Assembly: GCF_000378045.1 (NCBI RefSeq) | Contig: NZ_KB899099.1 | Coordinates: forward strand, 1 to 64,000 | Length of the DNA: 64,000 nucleotides | Direction of reading: 5' to 3' | Source of the DNA: Marinobacterium rhizophilum DSM 18822 | GTDB taxonomy: Bacteria; Pseudomonadota; Gammaproteobacteria; Pseudomonadales; Balneatricaceae | Shown: piece by piece, positions 45,484 to 54,561 of the stretch | Numbering within the stretch: the first letter of the stretch is position 1 | Layout: the number at the start of each line of letters is the position of its first letter | Notes under the pieces: generated by a model | The model's input: the letters and a program-made list of their open reading frames with translations, nothing else | Told to the model about the DNA's origin: nothing | The model's database searches: none | Made by a program: the position numbers and the translations under genes

Positions 45484-45700
45484 TCGCCTTGTGCCAGAAG
45501 CGCGCCCCCCGTTCCACACCTCATCCGCACGGTGCTGGGCCAGGCAGTCGCCCAGGGCCATCATCGCCGCTGCATTGCGCGACTGCCGAAGCACCCGCAA
45601 GCTTTAGAGCCCATGCCGGCATATTGGCGCAGGGTCTACCCTGCCGCGCCCCCTGCCTGTTCAAGCTGCACTTTCAGCCGCAGCGTGCCGGTATCCCCTT
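45484..45700 (-). pseudogene. decayed partial copy of etfBA
   Basis: This DNA aligns with the intact etfB gene: 45540-45634 corresponds to 53036-53132 at roughly 80% by eye. It shares RVLxQS, ALGDxLAxHRAD and GMG in translation, while a one-base deletion (GAGCCCATG for GAGCCCCATG) breaks the frame. About 170 bp of the etfB 5' end are missing; 45653-45697 then matches 53320-53364, the 3' end of etfA and the gap. The order of fragments matches the right-hand locus, so it is a decayed duplicate. Confidence 0.85.
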
Positions 45701-45769
45701 ACCGCATCCGATCGCATTTTTATCCCCCATCCGCCTTTCGGCTGTTGACAGTCATACGGTAAAACATGC

Positions 45770-45788
45770 AAGAATAATAATCGTTCGC
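45770..45788 (+). promoter_or_regulatory. Fur-box-like site upstream of the siderophore biosynthesis operon
   Basis: The 19-mer centred on AATAATAATCGTT matches the Fur consensus at 13 of 19 positions; a weaker overlapping site with GCATTATC follows. TTGACA at 45745-45750 lies just upstream and could be a -35 element. The decarboxylase start is 84 bp downstream. Confidence 0.55.
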
Positions 45789-45871
45789 ATTCGCATTATC
45801 AATCTTATTTATGTCGCTACCCGGCGACGAGCGAATGCAACGGCCCGTTACTCGACTACAAGGACCATGGA

Positions 45872-47452
45872 ATGACAGAGGAAGCCTTCGCACTCGCGCC
45901 CGTCGACACCCCCCCGACTGTTCGGCCGCTACGCCCTGAAGCCCGGGACACCCTGCTCACCCCGCACAACCTGTCACGCTACGAAACCGCCATGCAGCAA
46001 GGGATCGGTCTCGTTCGCCGCACCCTTCAGGACAGGAGCGGGCCCTTCACCGGGATCCTGCCGCACGAACTGGCAACGGCGTTCCAGGATATCGATCTGG
46101 ACCAGTGCCACGAGGATCTCGACGCCGCCCTGACGGAAGTCGAACGGCTGTACCTGCGCGACGCTGTCCACTTCGACCACCCCCGCTACGTCGCCCACCT
46201 CAACTGCCCCGTCGCCATTCCGGCGTTGCTGGGCGAGCTGATCCTGTCGGCGATCAATACCTCGGTGGACACCTGGGACCAGAGCGCCGGGGCCACCTTC
46301 ATCGAGCAGAAGCTGCTCGACTGGAGTGCGGCGAAGATCGGCCTGGGCGATCTGGCGGACGGCATTTTCACCAGTGGCGGCACCCAGTCCAACCTGATGG
46401 CCCTGTTGCTGGCGCGGGATCGCTTCTGCGCCGCACGACAGAACCACCTCAACAAGCAGCACGGGCTGCCGGAAAGCTTCAACAGGCTGCGCATTTTCAC
46501 CTCCGAACTCAGCCACTTCAGCGTGCAGAAAGCCGCCGCCATCCTGGGACTGGGGTACGACGCGGTGGTTCCGGTCCCCTGCGACCGCTACTTCCGCATG
46601 GACAGTATCGCGTTGCAGCAGCAGATTGACGATTGCCGCGACCAGGGCCTGCAGCCCATGGCGGTGGTGGCGACCGCCGGCACCACGGACTTCGGCAGCA
46701 TCGATCCACTGCCCGAGATCGCCGCCATCTGTCGCCGCCATGACCTCTGGCTGCACGCCGATGCCGCCTATGGCTGCGGCCTGCTGGTGTCACCCAAATA
46801 CCGGCACTGGCTGGCCGGTATCGAGCAGGCGGATTCGGTCACCCTGGACTACCACAAGTCGTTCCTGCAGCCGGTCAGTTGCAGCGCCCTGCTGGTGCGC
46901 GACAAGCAGCACCTGTCGGCGGTGACCTACTACGCCGAATACCTGAACCCGCTCAGTCAGCTGCAGGAGGGCACCCCCAACCTGGTCAACAAGAGTATGC
47001 AAACCACACGCCGCTTTGATGCCCTCAAGCTCTGGCTGACGCTGCGCACCCTGGGCGCCCGGGGCATCGGCGAGGCCTTCGACCAGGTCATTCACCTGAC
47101 CCGCCAGGCCTACCTCCTGCTGCTCTCCGAGCCCGGTATCGAGGTGCTGCACCAGCCCCGCCTCAGCACCCTGGTGTTCCGCTACAACCCGCGGCCCGGC
47201 AGCTCTTGCGAGGAGGTTGATGCCGCCAACGCGGCAATCCGCAAATCGCTGTCGCGCTCGGGCGAGGCGGTGATTGCCGGTACTCGGGTGGGGAGCCGGC
47301 AGTATCTCAAGTTCACGCTGCTGAACCCGGCCACCGCCATCGGCGATATCCAGGCCGTGGTGAAACTGATTCGCCGGCACGGCGATGCCTGGTTCAGCGT
47401 CCGGGAAAATCAGCAACAGCCTGTTCAAACAAAGGAGCACACCGATGTCTGA
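45872..47452 (+). CDS. PLP-dependent group II decarboxylase, siderophore diamine synthesis
   Basis: The 526-residue protein is a group II PLP decarboxylase. HADAAYGCG and DYHKSFLQP mark the cofactor site, with Schiff-base Lys K329. DesA-type members make cadaverine from lysine; DABA- and ornithine-type relatives make other diamines, so the substrate cannot be settled from sequence. The diamine is then hydroxylated by the next enzyme. AAGGA precedes the ATG. The operon has overlapping starts and stops from here to the NIS synthetase. Confidence 0.88.
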   Translation: MTEEAFALAPVDTPPTVRPLRPEARDTLLTPHNLSRYETAMQQGIGLVRRTLQDRSGPFTGILPHELATAFQDIDLDQCHEDLDAALTEVERLYLRDAVHFDHPRYVAHLNCPVAIPALLGELILSAINTSVDTWDQSAGATFIEQKLLDWSAAKIGLGDLADGIFTSGGTQSNLMALLLARDRFCAARQNHLNKQHGLPESFNRLRIFTSELSHFSVQKAAAILGLGYDAVVPVPCDRYFRMDSIALQQQIDDCRDQGLQPMAVVATAGTTDFGSIDPLPEIAAICRRHDLWLHADAAYGCGLLVSPKYRHWLAGIEQADSVTLDYHKSFLQPVSCSALLVRDKQHLSAVTYYAEYLNPLSQLQEGTPNLVNKSMQTTRRFDALKLWLTLRTLGARGIGEAFDQVIHLTRQAYLLLLSEPGIEVLHQPRLSTLVFRYNPRPGSSCEEVDAANAAIRKSLSRSGEAVIAGTRVGSRQYLKFTLLNPATAIGDIQAVVKLIRRHGDAWFSVRENQQQPVQTKEHTDV

Positions 47453-48761
47453 GAAGATCTATGACTTTGCCTCGATCGGAATAGGCCCGTTCAACCTCGG
47501 CCTGGCCTGCCTGACGGCGCCGATCGAGGGGCTCGAGGGCATCTTTCTGGACCGCAACGACGGTTTTGACTGGCACCCGGGGATGATGCTTGACGGCGCC
47601 CGCCTGCAGACACCCTTCATGGCTGATCTCGTCACCCTGGCCGATCCCACCAGTCCCTTCAGTCTGTTGAACTACCTCAAGCAGCAGGGCCGGCTGTACC
47701 CGTTTTATATCCGCGAAAGTTTTTTCCTGCTGCGCGAGGAATACAACCGCTACTGCCAGTGGGCCGTGGCGCGGCTGCCCAACCTGCGATTCGGCACCGA
47801 GGTGGAGCGCATCGACTACGACAGCGCTGCCAACGCCTACCGGCTCCATACCCGGGCATCGAAAAACGGCGCCGCCGGCCTGATCCGCGCCCGCAAGCTG
47901 GTGCTCGGTACCGGCCCGTCGCCGCATATACCCGATTGTTGCGAACCGCTGCCCGCCGGCGTCATCCATTCATCCGCCTACCTTGAGAACCGGGACGACC
48001 TGCTCGGCACCGGCTCCATCACCGTGCTGGGCAGCGGCCAGAGCGCGGCCGAAATATTCCAGGACCTGCTGCAGCAAGGCGGCGGACACGGCTTCGACCT
48101 CAGCTGGATCACCCGCTCTCCCCGCTACTTCCCGCTGGAATACACCAAGCTGACACTGGAGATGACCTCGCCCGAGTACGTCGACTATTTCCACAGCCTG
48201 CCGCCCGCGCAGCGGGCACAGCTCAACCGAACCCAGAAGCAGCTGTACAAGGGTATCAACAGCGACCTGATCAACGACATCTACGATGAACTCTATGCCC
48301 GGCAGCTGCGGCAGGATCTTCGCGTTAACCTCCATACCAACGCGGCGCTGACGCGACTCTCGCACTCGACCGACGGCCTGGAGCTTGAACTCCACCAGCA
48401 GGAGCAGGACCGGCACTACCGTCACCGTAGCGAGCGGCTGATCCTGGCGACCGGCTACAGCTGGCGCGCCCCGGCCTATCTCGACGGCATCGCGACGCGT
48501 ATCCGCTGGGACGACGCGGGACGTTACGACGCCCGCCGGGATTACAGCATCGACCGATCCGGTGGCGAGATCTTCGTGCAGAATGCGGAACTGCACACCC
48601 ACGGCTTGTCCACCCCGGACCTGGGCATGGCCTGCTACCGCAACTCCTGCATCATCCGCTCGCTGACCGGAGTCGAGCATTACCCGGTCGAACAGTCGAT
48701 CGCCTTCCAGCAGTTCGCCGCGCCGGCACCGGCGACGTTCGAGCGGCAGGCCTGTCGATGA
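47445..48761 (+). CDS. diamine/lysine/ornithine N-monooxygenase for hydroxamate siderophore
   Basis: The 438-residue protein is a flavin N-hydroxylating monooxygenase: FAD-binding GIGPFNLGLA near residue 12, NADPH-binding GSGQSAAEIFQDLL, and the LATGYS motif near the C-terminus. Homologues are DesB, AlcA and IucD. It makes the N-hydroxy group of the hydroxamate. It overlaps the decarboxylase gene by eight bases and the MFS gene by four. Confidence 0.93.
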   Translation: MSEKIYDFASIGIGPFNLGLACLTAPIEGLEGIFLDRNDGFDWHPGMMLDGARLQTPFMADLVTLADPTSPFSLLNYLKQQGRLYPFYIRESFFLLREEYNRYCQWAVARLPNLRFGTEVERIDYDSAANAYRLHTRASKNGAAGLIRARKLVLGTGPSPHIPDCCEPLPAGVIHSSAYLENRDDLLGTGSITVLGSGQSAAEIFQDLLQQGGGHGFDLSWITRSPRYFPLEYTKLTLEMTSPEYVDYFHSLPPAQRAQLNRTQKQLYKGINSDLINDIYDELYARQLRQDLRVNLHTNAALTRLSHSTDGLELELHQQEQDRHYRHRSERLILATGYSWRAPAYLDGIATRIRWDDAGRYDARRDYSIDRSGGEIFVQNAELHTHGLSTPDLGMACYRNSCIIRSLTGVEHYPVEQSIAFQQFAAPAPATFERQACR

Positions 48762-49951
48762 AGCGGGGCCTGAAAGCCTGGTTGATCGGCATGACACTGG
48801 TCGCGGTGATCAGCGACTCGATGCTGATCCCTTTCTATCCGCAGTTCTTCGCCGATGTCTACGGTATCGACGAGCCGCAGGCGGTCGGTCTTTACCTGGC
48901 CGCCGTCTGCCTGGCTGTGATGTTGAGCTATCCGCTCTGGGCACGGCTGTCACGCCGGGTGCCGGCGCTGTGCCTGCTGATTCCGACCCAGGCGGCAGCC
49001 GGCGTGCTGAGCCTGTTGTGCTACGGCGCCGATACCATCATGGGTTTCTGGATACTGTCGCTGGCGATGGTGGCATTCAAGGGCAGCTACCTGCTGATCT
49101 ATCCGCTGATCATGCGCCTCGAGTCGCCCGAGCGGCACGGCAACACCATTGGCCTGCTGTCTGTCGTGGTGCACTTCGGCGCCATCTTCGGTGCACTGGC
49201 CGGCGGCTTCGTGCTGCAGCTGCTGGAGCCGCGCCAGGCATTCATGATCATGACCGGCGGCGATTTCATCCAGATGCTCGTCTGCATCGTGCTGGTCCGC
49301 GCCGGGTATGCAGCGCCCGTCAAAGGGGACGCGGCAGCGCCTGTGGCCCCACGCAGCAGCCGCTTCATCTACCGGTTGACGCTGGTGATGCTGCTGTTTT
49401 ATTTCAGCGCCTTTCTGATCCGGCCCTTCTTCGCCCGCTACTGGGAGATGATCTCGACGTTCGATGGCGAGATCCTCTCAGGCCTGGTGTTCGCCATTCC
49501 GGCGGCGATCGCCCTCCTCGGGTTGCGCTATAACCGCCACCGCGGCGCCCCGAGTGCACTGGCCGCAGCGCTGCTGCCGGGTATCGCCGGGCTTGTGCTG
49601 CAGGCCTCGCAACAGGAAGTGCTGGTACTGCTCGGACGCGGCCTGTTCGGCTGGTCGCTGTTCCAGGTAACGGTACGGCTCGACCTGCTGCTGTTCGAAC
49701 GCAGCTCGCCCGAGGCCTACGCCACCGACTTCAGCCGCATCCAGGTGGCTCAGAGCCTGGGTGTGCTGCTCGCCTCCTGGGGCGCCGGTGCGCTGGTTGA
49801 CCGTTTCGGTCTGCAGCTGCCGTTCTGGATCGCAGCCGGTGGCCTGGTGGTGACCCTGCTGCTGTCGAAACACCTGCTGCGTGCCGGGCCCGATGCCGCG
49901 CCCGCCACTCTGCTCAACTCAACGTCAGTCACAAGGAGCGAAAATGCCTGA
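48758..49951 (+). CDS. MFS transporter, probable siderophore exporter
   Basis: The 397-residue protein has 12 membrane helices and a short loop between helices 2 and 3 (LWARLSRRVPALC), as in the MFS drug/siderophore exporters. It sits in the middle of the biosynthetic genes, overlapping the monooxygenase stop (ATGA). Export of the finished siderophore is the likely role, with no direct evidence of direction. Confidence 0.85.
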   Translation: MKRGLKAWLIGMTLVAVISDSMLIPFYPQFFADVYGIDEPQAVGLYLAAVCLAVMLSYPLWARLSRRVPALCLLIPTQAAAGVLSLLCYGADTIMGFWILSLAMVAFKGSYLLIYPLIMRLESPERHGNTIGLLSVVVHFGAIFGALAGGFVLQLLEPRQAFMIMTGGDFIQMLVCIVLVRAGYAAPVKGDAAAPVAPRSSRFIYRLTLVMLLFYFSAFLIRPFFARYWEMISTFDGEILSGLVFAIPAAIALLGLRYNRHRGAPSALAAALLPGIAGLVLQASQQEVLVLLGRGLFGWSLFQVTVRLDLLLFERSSPEAYATDFSRIQVAQSLGVLLASWGAGALVDRFGLQLPFWIAAGGLVVTLLLSKHLLRAGPDAAPATLLNSTSVTRSENA

Positions 49952-50546
49952 CACCAGACTCCATTTCGTCAAAACCGTGCAGGGCCTGGGGCGTTTCGAA
50001 CTGTTCCGGCTGCGCATTCCCGAAGACATCGCCTTGCTCCACCGCTGGATGACGCTCCCCTATGCCCACTTCTGGGGGCTGCAGGGCGCGAGCGCGGACG
50101 AGGTCGAAGCCGAATACCGCACGCTCGCCACCCGGTCCAACATTTTTCTCGGCTACCGCAACGGCGAACCGGCTTTCCTGCTGGAGCGCTATGACCCGCG
50201 TCTCGAACCGGTAGGCCGGCACTACGCGGTCGCAGACGGCGACTGTGGCATGCATATCCTGCTGTCGCCGCCGGATCGCCCCGTCGCCGGTTTCAGCTGG
50301 GCCGTATTCAGCCTGGTAATGGAGTTCCTGTTCAGCGACGAACAGGTTTGTCGCGTCGTCGTCGAGCCCGACATGCACAACGATCGCATTCACAGGCTGA
50401 ACCGCCGGGCCGGCTTTGAATATGACCGTTTCATCGAACTGCCGGGCAAGACCGCGCACCTCGCCTTCTGTACCCGCGAGCAGTACCGCCGCGCACTGCG
50501 GCTTCCCAACCCAATATGCAAACGCAAAGGACTTACGACAGCATGA
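49944..50546 (+). CDS. hydroxamate-siderophore acyltransferase (GNAT, IucB/DesC-like)
   Basis: The 200-residue protein is a GNAT-fold acyltransferase of the siderophore type: HRWMTLPYAHFWG near residue 33, DGDCGMHILL in the middle, and RVVVEPDMHNDRIHRLNRRAGFEY in separate blocks. It transfers succinyl or acetyl groups from CoA to the N-hydroxydiamine. AAGGAG precedes the ATG at 49944. In Vibrio and Erwinia relatives this domain is fused to the synthetase; here it is separate, as in Streptomyces DesC/DesD. Confidence 0.88.
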   Translation: MPDTRLHFVKTVQGLGRFELFRLRIPEDIALLHRWMTLPYAHFWGLQGASADEVEAEYRTLATRSNIFLGYRNGEPAFLLERYDPRLEPVGRHYAVADGDCGMHILLSPPDRPVAGFSWAVFSLVMEFLFSDEQVCRVVVEPDMHNDRIHRLNRRAGFEYDRFIELPGKTAHLAFCTREQYRRALRLPNPICKRKGLTTA

Positions 50547-52387
50547 CCACCCCGCTCTCAACGGCACCACAACAGGCCGTCGCTCATCTCGAACCGGCGC
50601 TATGGACCCGCGTCAACCGCCTGCACATCCGCAAGTCGATCGCGGAACTGTCACACGAACGGCTTATCGCGCCGACTCTCGAGTCCGCGCAGGGGGACTG
50701 GGGACATTACCGGCTGACAACGGACACTGCGGCCATCGAGTACCGGTTCCGCGCCCGGCTGCTGGCGCTCGATCACTGGGCGATCGACACCGCATCCATC
50801 GAAAAGCGTGTCGACGGTACGTCCACCGAGCTGGACGCCCTGGCCTTCATCATCGAACACCGGGAACGGCTCGGCATTGCCGACGATGTGCTGCCAACTT
50901 ACCTGGAGGAGATCGCCAGCACCCTTTACGGCAGTGCCTGGAAACACCTGCGTCCAGGGCTCGGCAGCGAGGCACTCGTTGACGCCGACTTCCAGACACT
51001 TGAAGGTGCCATGATGGAAGGGCATCCCTGCTTTCTCGCCAACAACGGCCGCATCGGCTTCGATACCCTGGACTACCGTGCCTACACGCCGGAAGCTGCC
51101 GCACCGATCCGGCTGATCTGGGTCGCGGCTTATCGCAGCAAGACGGTATTTGCCTCGTTGCGCGCGCTGCCCTACCGGACCCTGCTCGAGGAAGAATTGG
51201 GGGCGGACACCCTCAGCACCTTTGACCGGCAGCTCGAGACGCTCGGGCTGGATCCTGCGGACTATGTGCTGATGCCGGTACACCCCTGGCAGTGGTACAA
51301 CAAGCTGGCGTCGGTATTCGCGGCCGATATCGCCCGCCGCGACCTGGTCTGCCTCGGCGAGGCGGAGGACCACTACCAGGCGCAGCAGTCGATCCGCACC
51401 TTTTTCAACCGCAGCCAGCCCCACAAACGCTACGTCAAGACCGCGCTGTCGATCCTCAACATGGGTTTCATGCGCGGGCTGTCACCCTATTACATGAGCA
51501 CTACGCCGGCGATCAACGACTGGATCCACGCCCTGGTCGAACAGGATCCCTGGCTCGCCGCCAAAGGCTTCTCGATACTGCGCGAGGTGGCGGCCGTGGG
51601 CTATCGCAACGCCCACTTCGAGGCCGCAATCGCGGGCGACAGCCCCTACAAGAAAATGCTGTCGGCGCTTTGGCGCGAAAGCCCGCTGCCGCAGCTCGGC
51701 AACGACCAGCGGCTCATGACCATGGCGGCGCTGCTGCACATCGACGCCGACGGCAAGGCCTTCCTGGCAGCGTTGATCAACCGTGCCGGCCTCAATGCCG
51801 AAACCTGGCTGCAGCGCTACCTCGACGCCTACCTGAGCCCGCTGCTGCATTGCTTCTATGCCCATGACCTGGTGTTCATGCCCCACGGCGAGAACCTGAT
51901 CCTGGTACTGGAAAACAACGTGCCGGTAAGGGCCATCATGAAGGACATCGCCGAGGAATCGGCCATCATGAACACCGAGGTGGTGCTGTCTGAGAAGGTG
52001 CAGCGGTTGTCCGTCGAGGTGCCGGAACAGCTGAAGGTACTGTCGATTTTTACCGACGTCTTCGACTGTTTCTTCCGCTTCCTCGGCCAGGTCCTGGTCG
52101 AGCAATGCGACGTTCCGCAAGAGGCCTTCTGGCGCCTGGTGGCCGACAGCATCATCGACTACCAGCAGGCGCACCCGGAACTGGCGGACAAGTTCGACCG
52201 CTACGACCTGTTTGCGGACGAGTTCACCCTGTCCTGCCTCAACCGGTTGCAGCTGGGCAACAACCGGCAGATGATCGACCTGGCAGACCCGGCCAGGAAC
52301 CTCAAGTTCGCCGGCACCCTGCGCAACCCGATCGCGCAGTTCCGCCCCGCACAACCTGGGCCGCCCGTCAGAGCCGCGAACGGTTAA
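50543..52387 (+). CDS. NRPS-independent siderophore synthetase (IucA/IucC family, DesD-like)
   Basis: The 614-residue protein has the IucA/IucC N-terminal domain (EGHPCFLANNGRIGF, MPVHPWQWYNKL, KRYVKTALSILNMGFMRGL in separate blocks) and the FhuF-like C-terminal domain with HGENLILVLENN. A type C enzyme would join N-hydroxy-N-succinyl-diamine units and close the ring, giving bisucaberin-, putrebactin- or desferrioxamine-like products. A single synthetase fits a homo-oligomeric hydroxamate. The ATG at 50543 overlaps the acyltransferase stop (ATGA). Confidence 0.93.
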   Translation: MTTPLSTAPQQAVAHLEPALWTRVNRLHIRKSIAELSHERLIAPTLESAQGDWGHYRLTTDTAAIEYRFRARLLALDHWAIDTASIEKRVDGTSTELDALAFIIEHRERLGIADDVLPTYLEEIASTLYGSAWKHLRPGLGSEALVDADFQTLEGAMMEGHPCFLANNGRIGFDTLDYRAYTPEAAAPIRLIWVAAYRSKTVFASLRALPYRTLLEEELGADTLSTFDRQLETLGLDPADYVLMPVHPWQWYNKLASVFAADIARRDLVCLGEAEDHYQAQQSIRTFFNRSQPHKRYVKTALSILNMGFMRGLSPYYMSTTPAINDWIHALVEQDPWLAAKGFSILREVAAVGYRNAHFEAAIAGDSPYKKMLSALWRESPLPQLGNDQRLMTMAALLHIDADGKAFLAALINRAGLNAETWLQRYLDAYLSPLLHCFYAHDLVFMPHGENLILVLENNVPVRAIMKDIAEESAIMNTEVVLSEKVQRLSVEVPEQLKVLSIFTDVFDCFFRFLGQVLVEQCDVPQEAFWRLVADSIIDYQQAHPELADKFDRYDLFADEFTLSCLNRLQLGNNRQMIDLADPARNLKFAGTLRNPIAQFRPAQPGPPVRAANG

Positions 52388-52456
52388 GCGTTAACCGGCG
52401 CCAGCGTCCGGCAACGTCGAGTGCCGGTTAATGAAATGAACCGCGCGCCATAAAAA

Positions 52457-52484
52457 AAGAGCCAGGGCGGCAGCCCTGGCTCTT
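52457..52484 (-). terminator. terminator of the dgc-etf operon
   Basis: Perfect 12-bp stem AAGAGCCAGGGC / GCCCTGGCTCTT with loop GGCA, followed on the minus strand by a run of Ts. It ends the minus-strand etfB transcript and also lies just after the siderophore operon on the other strand. Confidence 0.9.
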
Positions 52485-52516
52485 GTCGATTTCGTCCAAA
52501 AACGCTTGGCAGGCTG

Positions 52517-53293
52517 TTAGCGCAGCACGCCTTCTTCGAGCAGCAGGTCGAAAATCGCCTGCGCCTGCTCCGTCGGCGGCTGATCCTTGATAATGCGACC
52601 ACCCGTTCCCTGGGACTTGGCGGTGGCGGCCTTGAAACGCTCGGCAGCCGTCGTGGCCTTGACCTTCTTGAGGCGCTTGGGCCGCTTGCGGGCCGGTGCT
52701 TCCTTGAACTGGGCACGTTCGCTGTCCGGCGTTTCAACCCAGGGCAGTGACTCCAGCTCCGCACGACGCCCCGGCCCAAAAGCGCTCTGACGAGCAACCT
52801 GGGCGGCCATGTCAACGCTCGCCACGAAGGGCAGACGTACCTGAATGGCACGACGCTGTCCGCGCGGCAGCGCCTGCAGGATCTGCGCTTCACCGTTCTC
52901 GATGCTGACGATATCGGCAATGCGTGTTACCAGCGGCCAGCCCAGCTTTTCGGCCAGCAGATAGGGCGCCATGCCGGATGACTCGCCGCTTTCAGCGCGC
53001 ACCCCGGTCAACACCACATCCGCGCGATGCTCCGCCAGGTAGTCACCCAGGGCCACCACCGCATCTGCTTGCGGCGACTGTTGCAGCACCCGCAGGCTTT
53101 TGAGCCCCATGCCGGCATACTGGCGCAGGGTTTCCTCTGCGGCGTCCCCGGCGTGCAGCACCTGCACGTTGTCACCTGCCAGGCGCATGCCCAGCTCTAC
53201 GGCGCGCGCATCCTGCTCGGCACGACGCGCACGACCCGACTTGGGGTGCTGCCCGATGGACACCAGGGCAACGATGTTGAGATCAGATGTCAT
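52517..53293 (-). CDS. etfB: electron transfer flavoprotein beta subunit (FixA family)
   Basis: The 258-residue protein has the ETF beta fold: SIGQHPKSGRARRAEQDARAVELG near the start (in blocks), VVALGDYLAEHRADVVLTG and PYLLAEKLGWPLVTRI. It carries a lysine/arginine-rich C-terminal extension (RKRPKRLKKVKA) longer than ordinary EtfB. With etfA it accepts electrons in dimethylglycine demethylation, as in the dgc locus of Pseudomonas. It is the last gene of the operon. A decayed copy lies at 45484-45700. Confidence 0.9.
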   Translation of the reverse strand: MTSDLNIVALVSIGQHPKSGRARRAEQDARAVELGMRLAGDNVQVLHAGDAAEETLRQYAGMGLKSLRVLQQSPQADAVVALGDYLAEHRADVVLTGVRAESGESSGMAPYLLAEKLGWPLVTRIADIVSIENGEAQILQALPRGQRRAIQVRLPFVASVDMAAQVARQSAFGPGRRAELESLPWVETPDSERAQFKEAPARKRPKRLKKVKATTAAERFKAATAKSQGTGGRIIKDQPPTEQAQAIFDLLLEEGVLR

Positions 53294-53322
53294 GTGCGAC
53301 CCTCCCGTTGCGGTCTGTCTGT

Positions 53323-54561
53323 TCAGGCTGCATTTTCAGCCGCTCCGTGCCGGTATTCCCGGGCCAGTTCGATCAGGTGTGCCAGCACCGCCTGACTATC
53401 GCCAATCACGCTCAGATCAGCGCGCTTGACCATGTCACAGCCGGCATCCAGGTTAATGGCCACCACCTTGTCGCACTGTCCAATCCCCTGCATGTGCTGA
53501 ATCGCACCGGAGATTCCCACCGCCAGGTAGACCCGCGCGGTAACCCAGGTACCGGATGCACCCACCTGGCGTGGACGGGGCATAAAGCCATCGTCCACCA
53601 CCACGCGGCTGGCGCCTTCGGTCGCCCCCAGCAGCTCGGCGGCCTGGTGGAACTGATCCCAGTCGCGAATACCGTTGCCGGCGGACAGGATAAACTCGGC
53701 CTCGGCCAGCGGAATCGCATTGGGATCCACCGCCACCTGGCCACAATCCCTGATACGTACCAGGCTCGGTGCAATACTGTCCAGTTCCACGGCCAGCGCC
53801 TCATGGCGCCGCTCATCAACAGGCTCGGCGCACTCTTCGGCCAGCAACAGCAGGCGTGGTGTGGCGCGGGTAATATCGCTGCTCCCGCCCGCACCGCGGC
53901 ACAGGGTCTGCTGCGTATCCACCTGCCAGGCCTGAGTCGCCGGGCGCTCGCCCAGGCGCGCCGCCAGGCGGCAGCCCAGTTCATTGCCGCCATTGATGCT
54001 GTCGGGGAACAGCCAGTAGCGCGGGGTGAACCTGCGCTCAACTTCGACCAGCGCCGCCAGGCGCTGCTCCGGGCTGTAGCCTTCGTATTCGCTACCTTCC
54101 AGGTGCAGCAGGCGATCGACGCCCGCCAGGCCAAAGCCCTCTTCCTTGCACTCGCCAAATACCACGGCAAGCACCGCACCGTTACCTTCCAGGCCATTCA
54201 CCAGCTTGTGGGCCTGGCCGAGCACATCCTTGTCGTGACTGCCCAGGCGGCCACCCACCAGGTCCAGCACGGTGACAACGTAGAAATCGGGCGCTTCCAC
54301 CACATGCAGCGGCAACTCAACGGCCTGGGCACTCTTGGCCGCACCCCGGCGTCCGCCCGCCGCGGCATTGCTGCCACCCGAGCGGTCGATACGCTTGATG
54401 CCATTGGGGCCGATAAAGCCGACCCCATGGGGGTTCTTGCGCAGCAAACCGGAAGGCCCGCGCACTTCGCCTGCAGGCGCCGTCATGGCCGCGTGCAGCG
54501 GGTGCAGACGGTTACGGGCGATCCACTCGGCACGGGGGTCTCTGCGTATCAGATCACTCAT
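53323..54561 (-). CDS. etfA: electron transfer flavoprotein alpha subunit (FixB family)
   Basis: The 412-residue protein has the ETF alpha C-terminal FAD domain with YLAVGISGAIQHMQG and VVAINLDAGCDMVKRADLSVIGD in blocks, and a longer N-terminus than usual (~65 extra residues including RDPRAEWIARN). The start overlaps the dgcB stop by four bases. It pairs with EtfB to carry electrons from dimethylglycine oxidation to ETF-quinone oxidoreductase. Confidence 0.9.
   Translation of the reverse strand: MSDLIRRDPRAEWIARNRLHPLHAAMTAPAGEVRGPSGLLRKNPHGVGFIGPNGIKRIDRSGGSNAAAGGRRGAAKSAQAVELPLHVVEAPDFYVVTVLDLVGGRLGSHDKDVLGQAHKLVNGLEGNGAVLAVVFGECKEEGFGLAGVDRLLHLEGSEYEGYSPEQRLAALVEVERRFTPRYWLFPDSINGGNELGCRLAARLGERPATQAWQVDTQQTLCRGAGGSSDITRATPRLLLLAEECAEPVDERRHEALAVELDSIAPSLVRIRDCGQVAVDPNAIPLAEAEFILSAGNGIRDWDQFHQAAELLGATEGASRVVVDDGFMPRPRQVGASGTWVTARVYLAVGISGAIQHMQGIGQCDKVVAINLDAGCDMVKRADLSVIGDSQAVLAHLIELAREYRHGAAENAA

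Noticed and set aside
45358-45600. 80-residue gene
   Set aside because: It is the frame remaining in the decayed etfB copy. Its first part resembles EtfB, and the rest is unrelated sequence.
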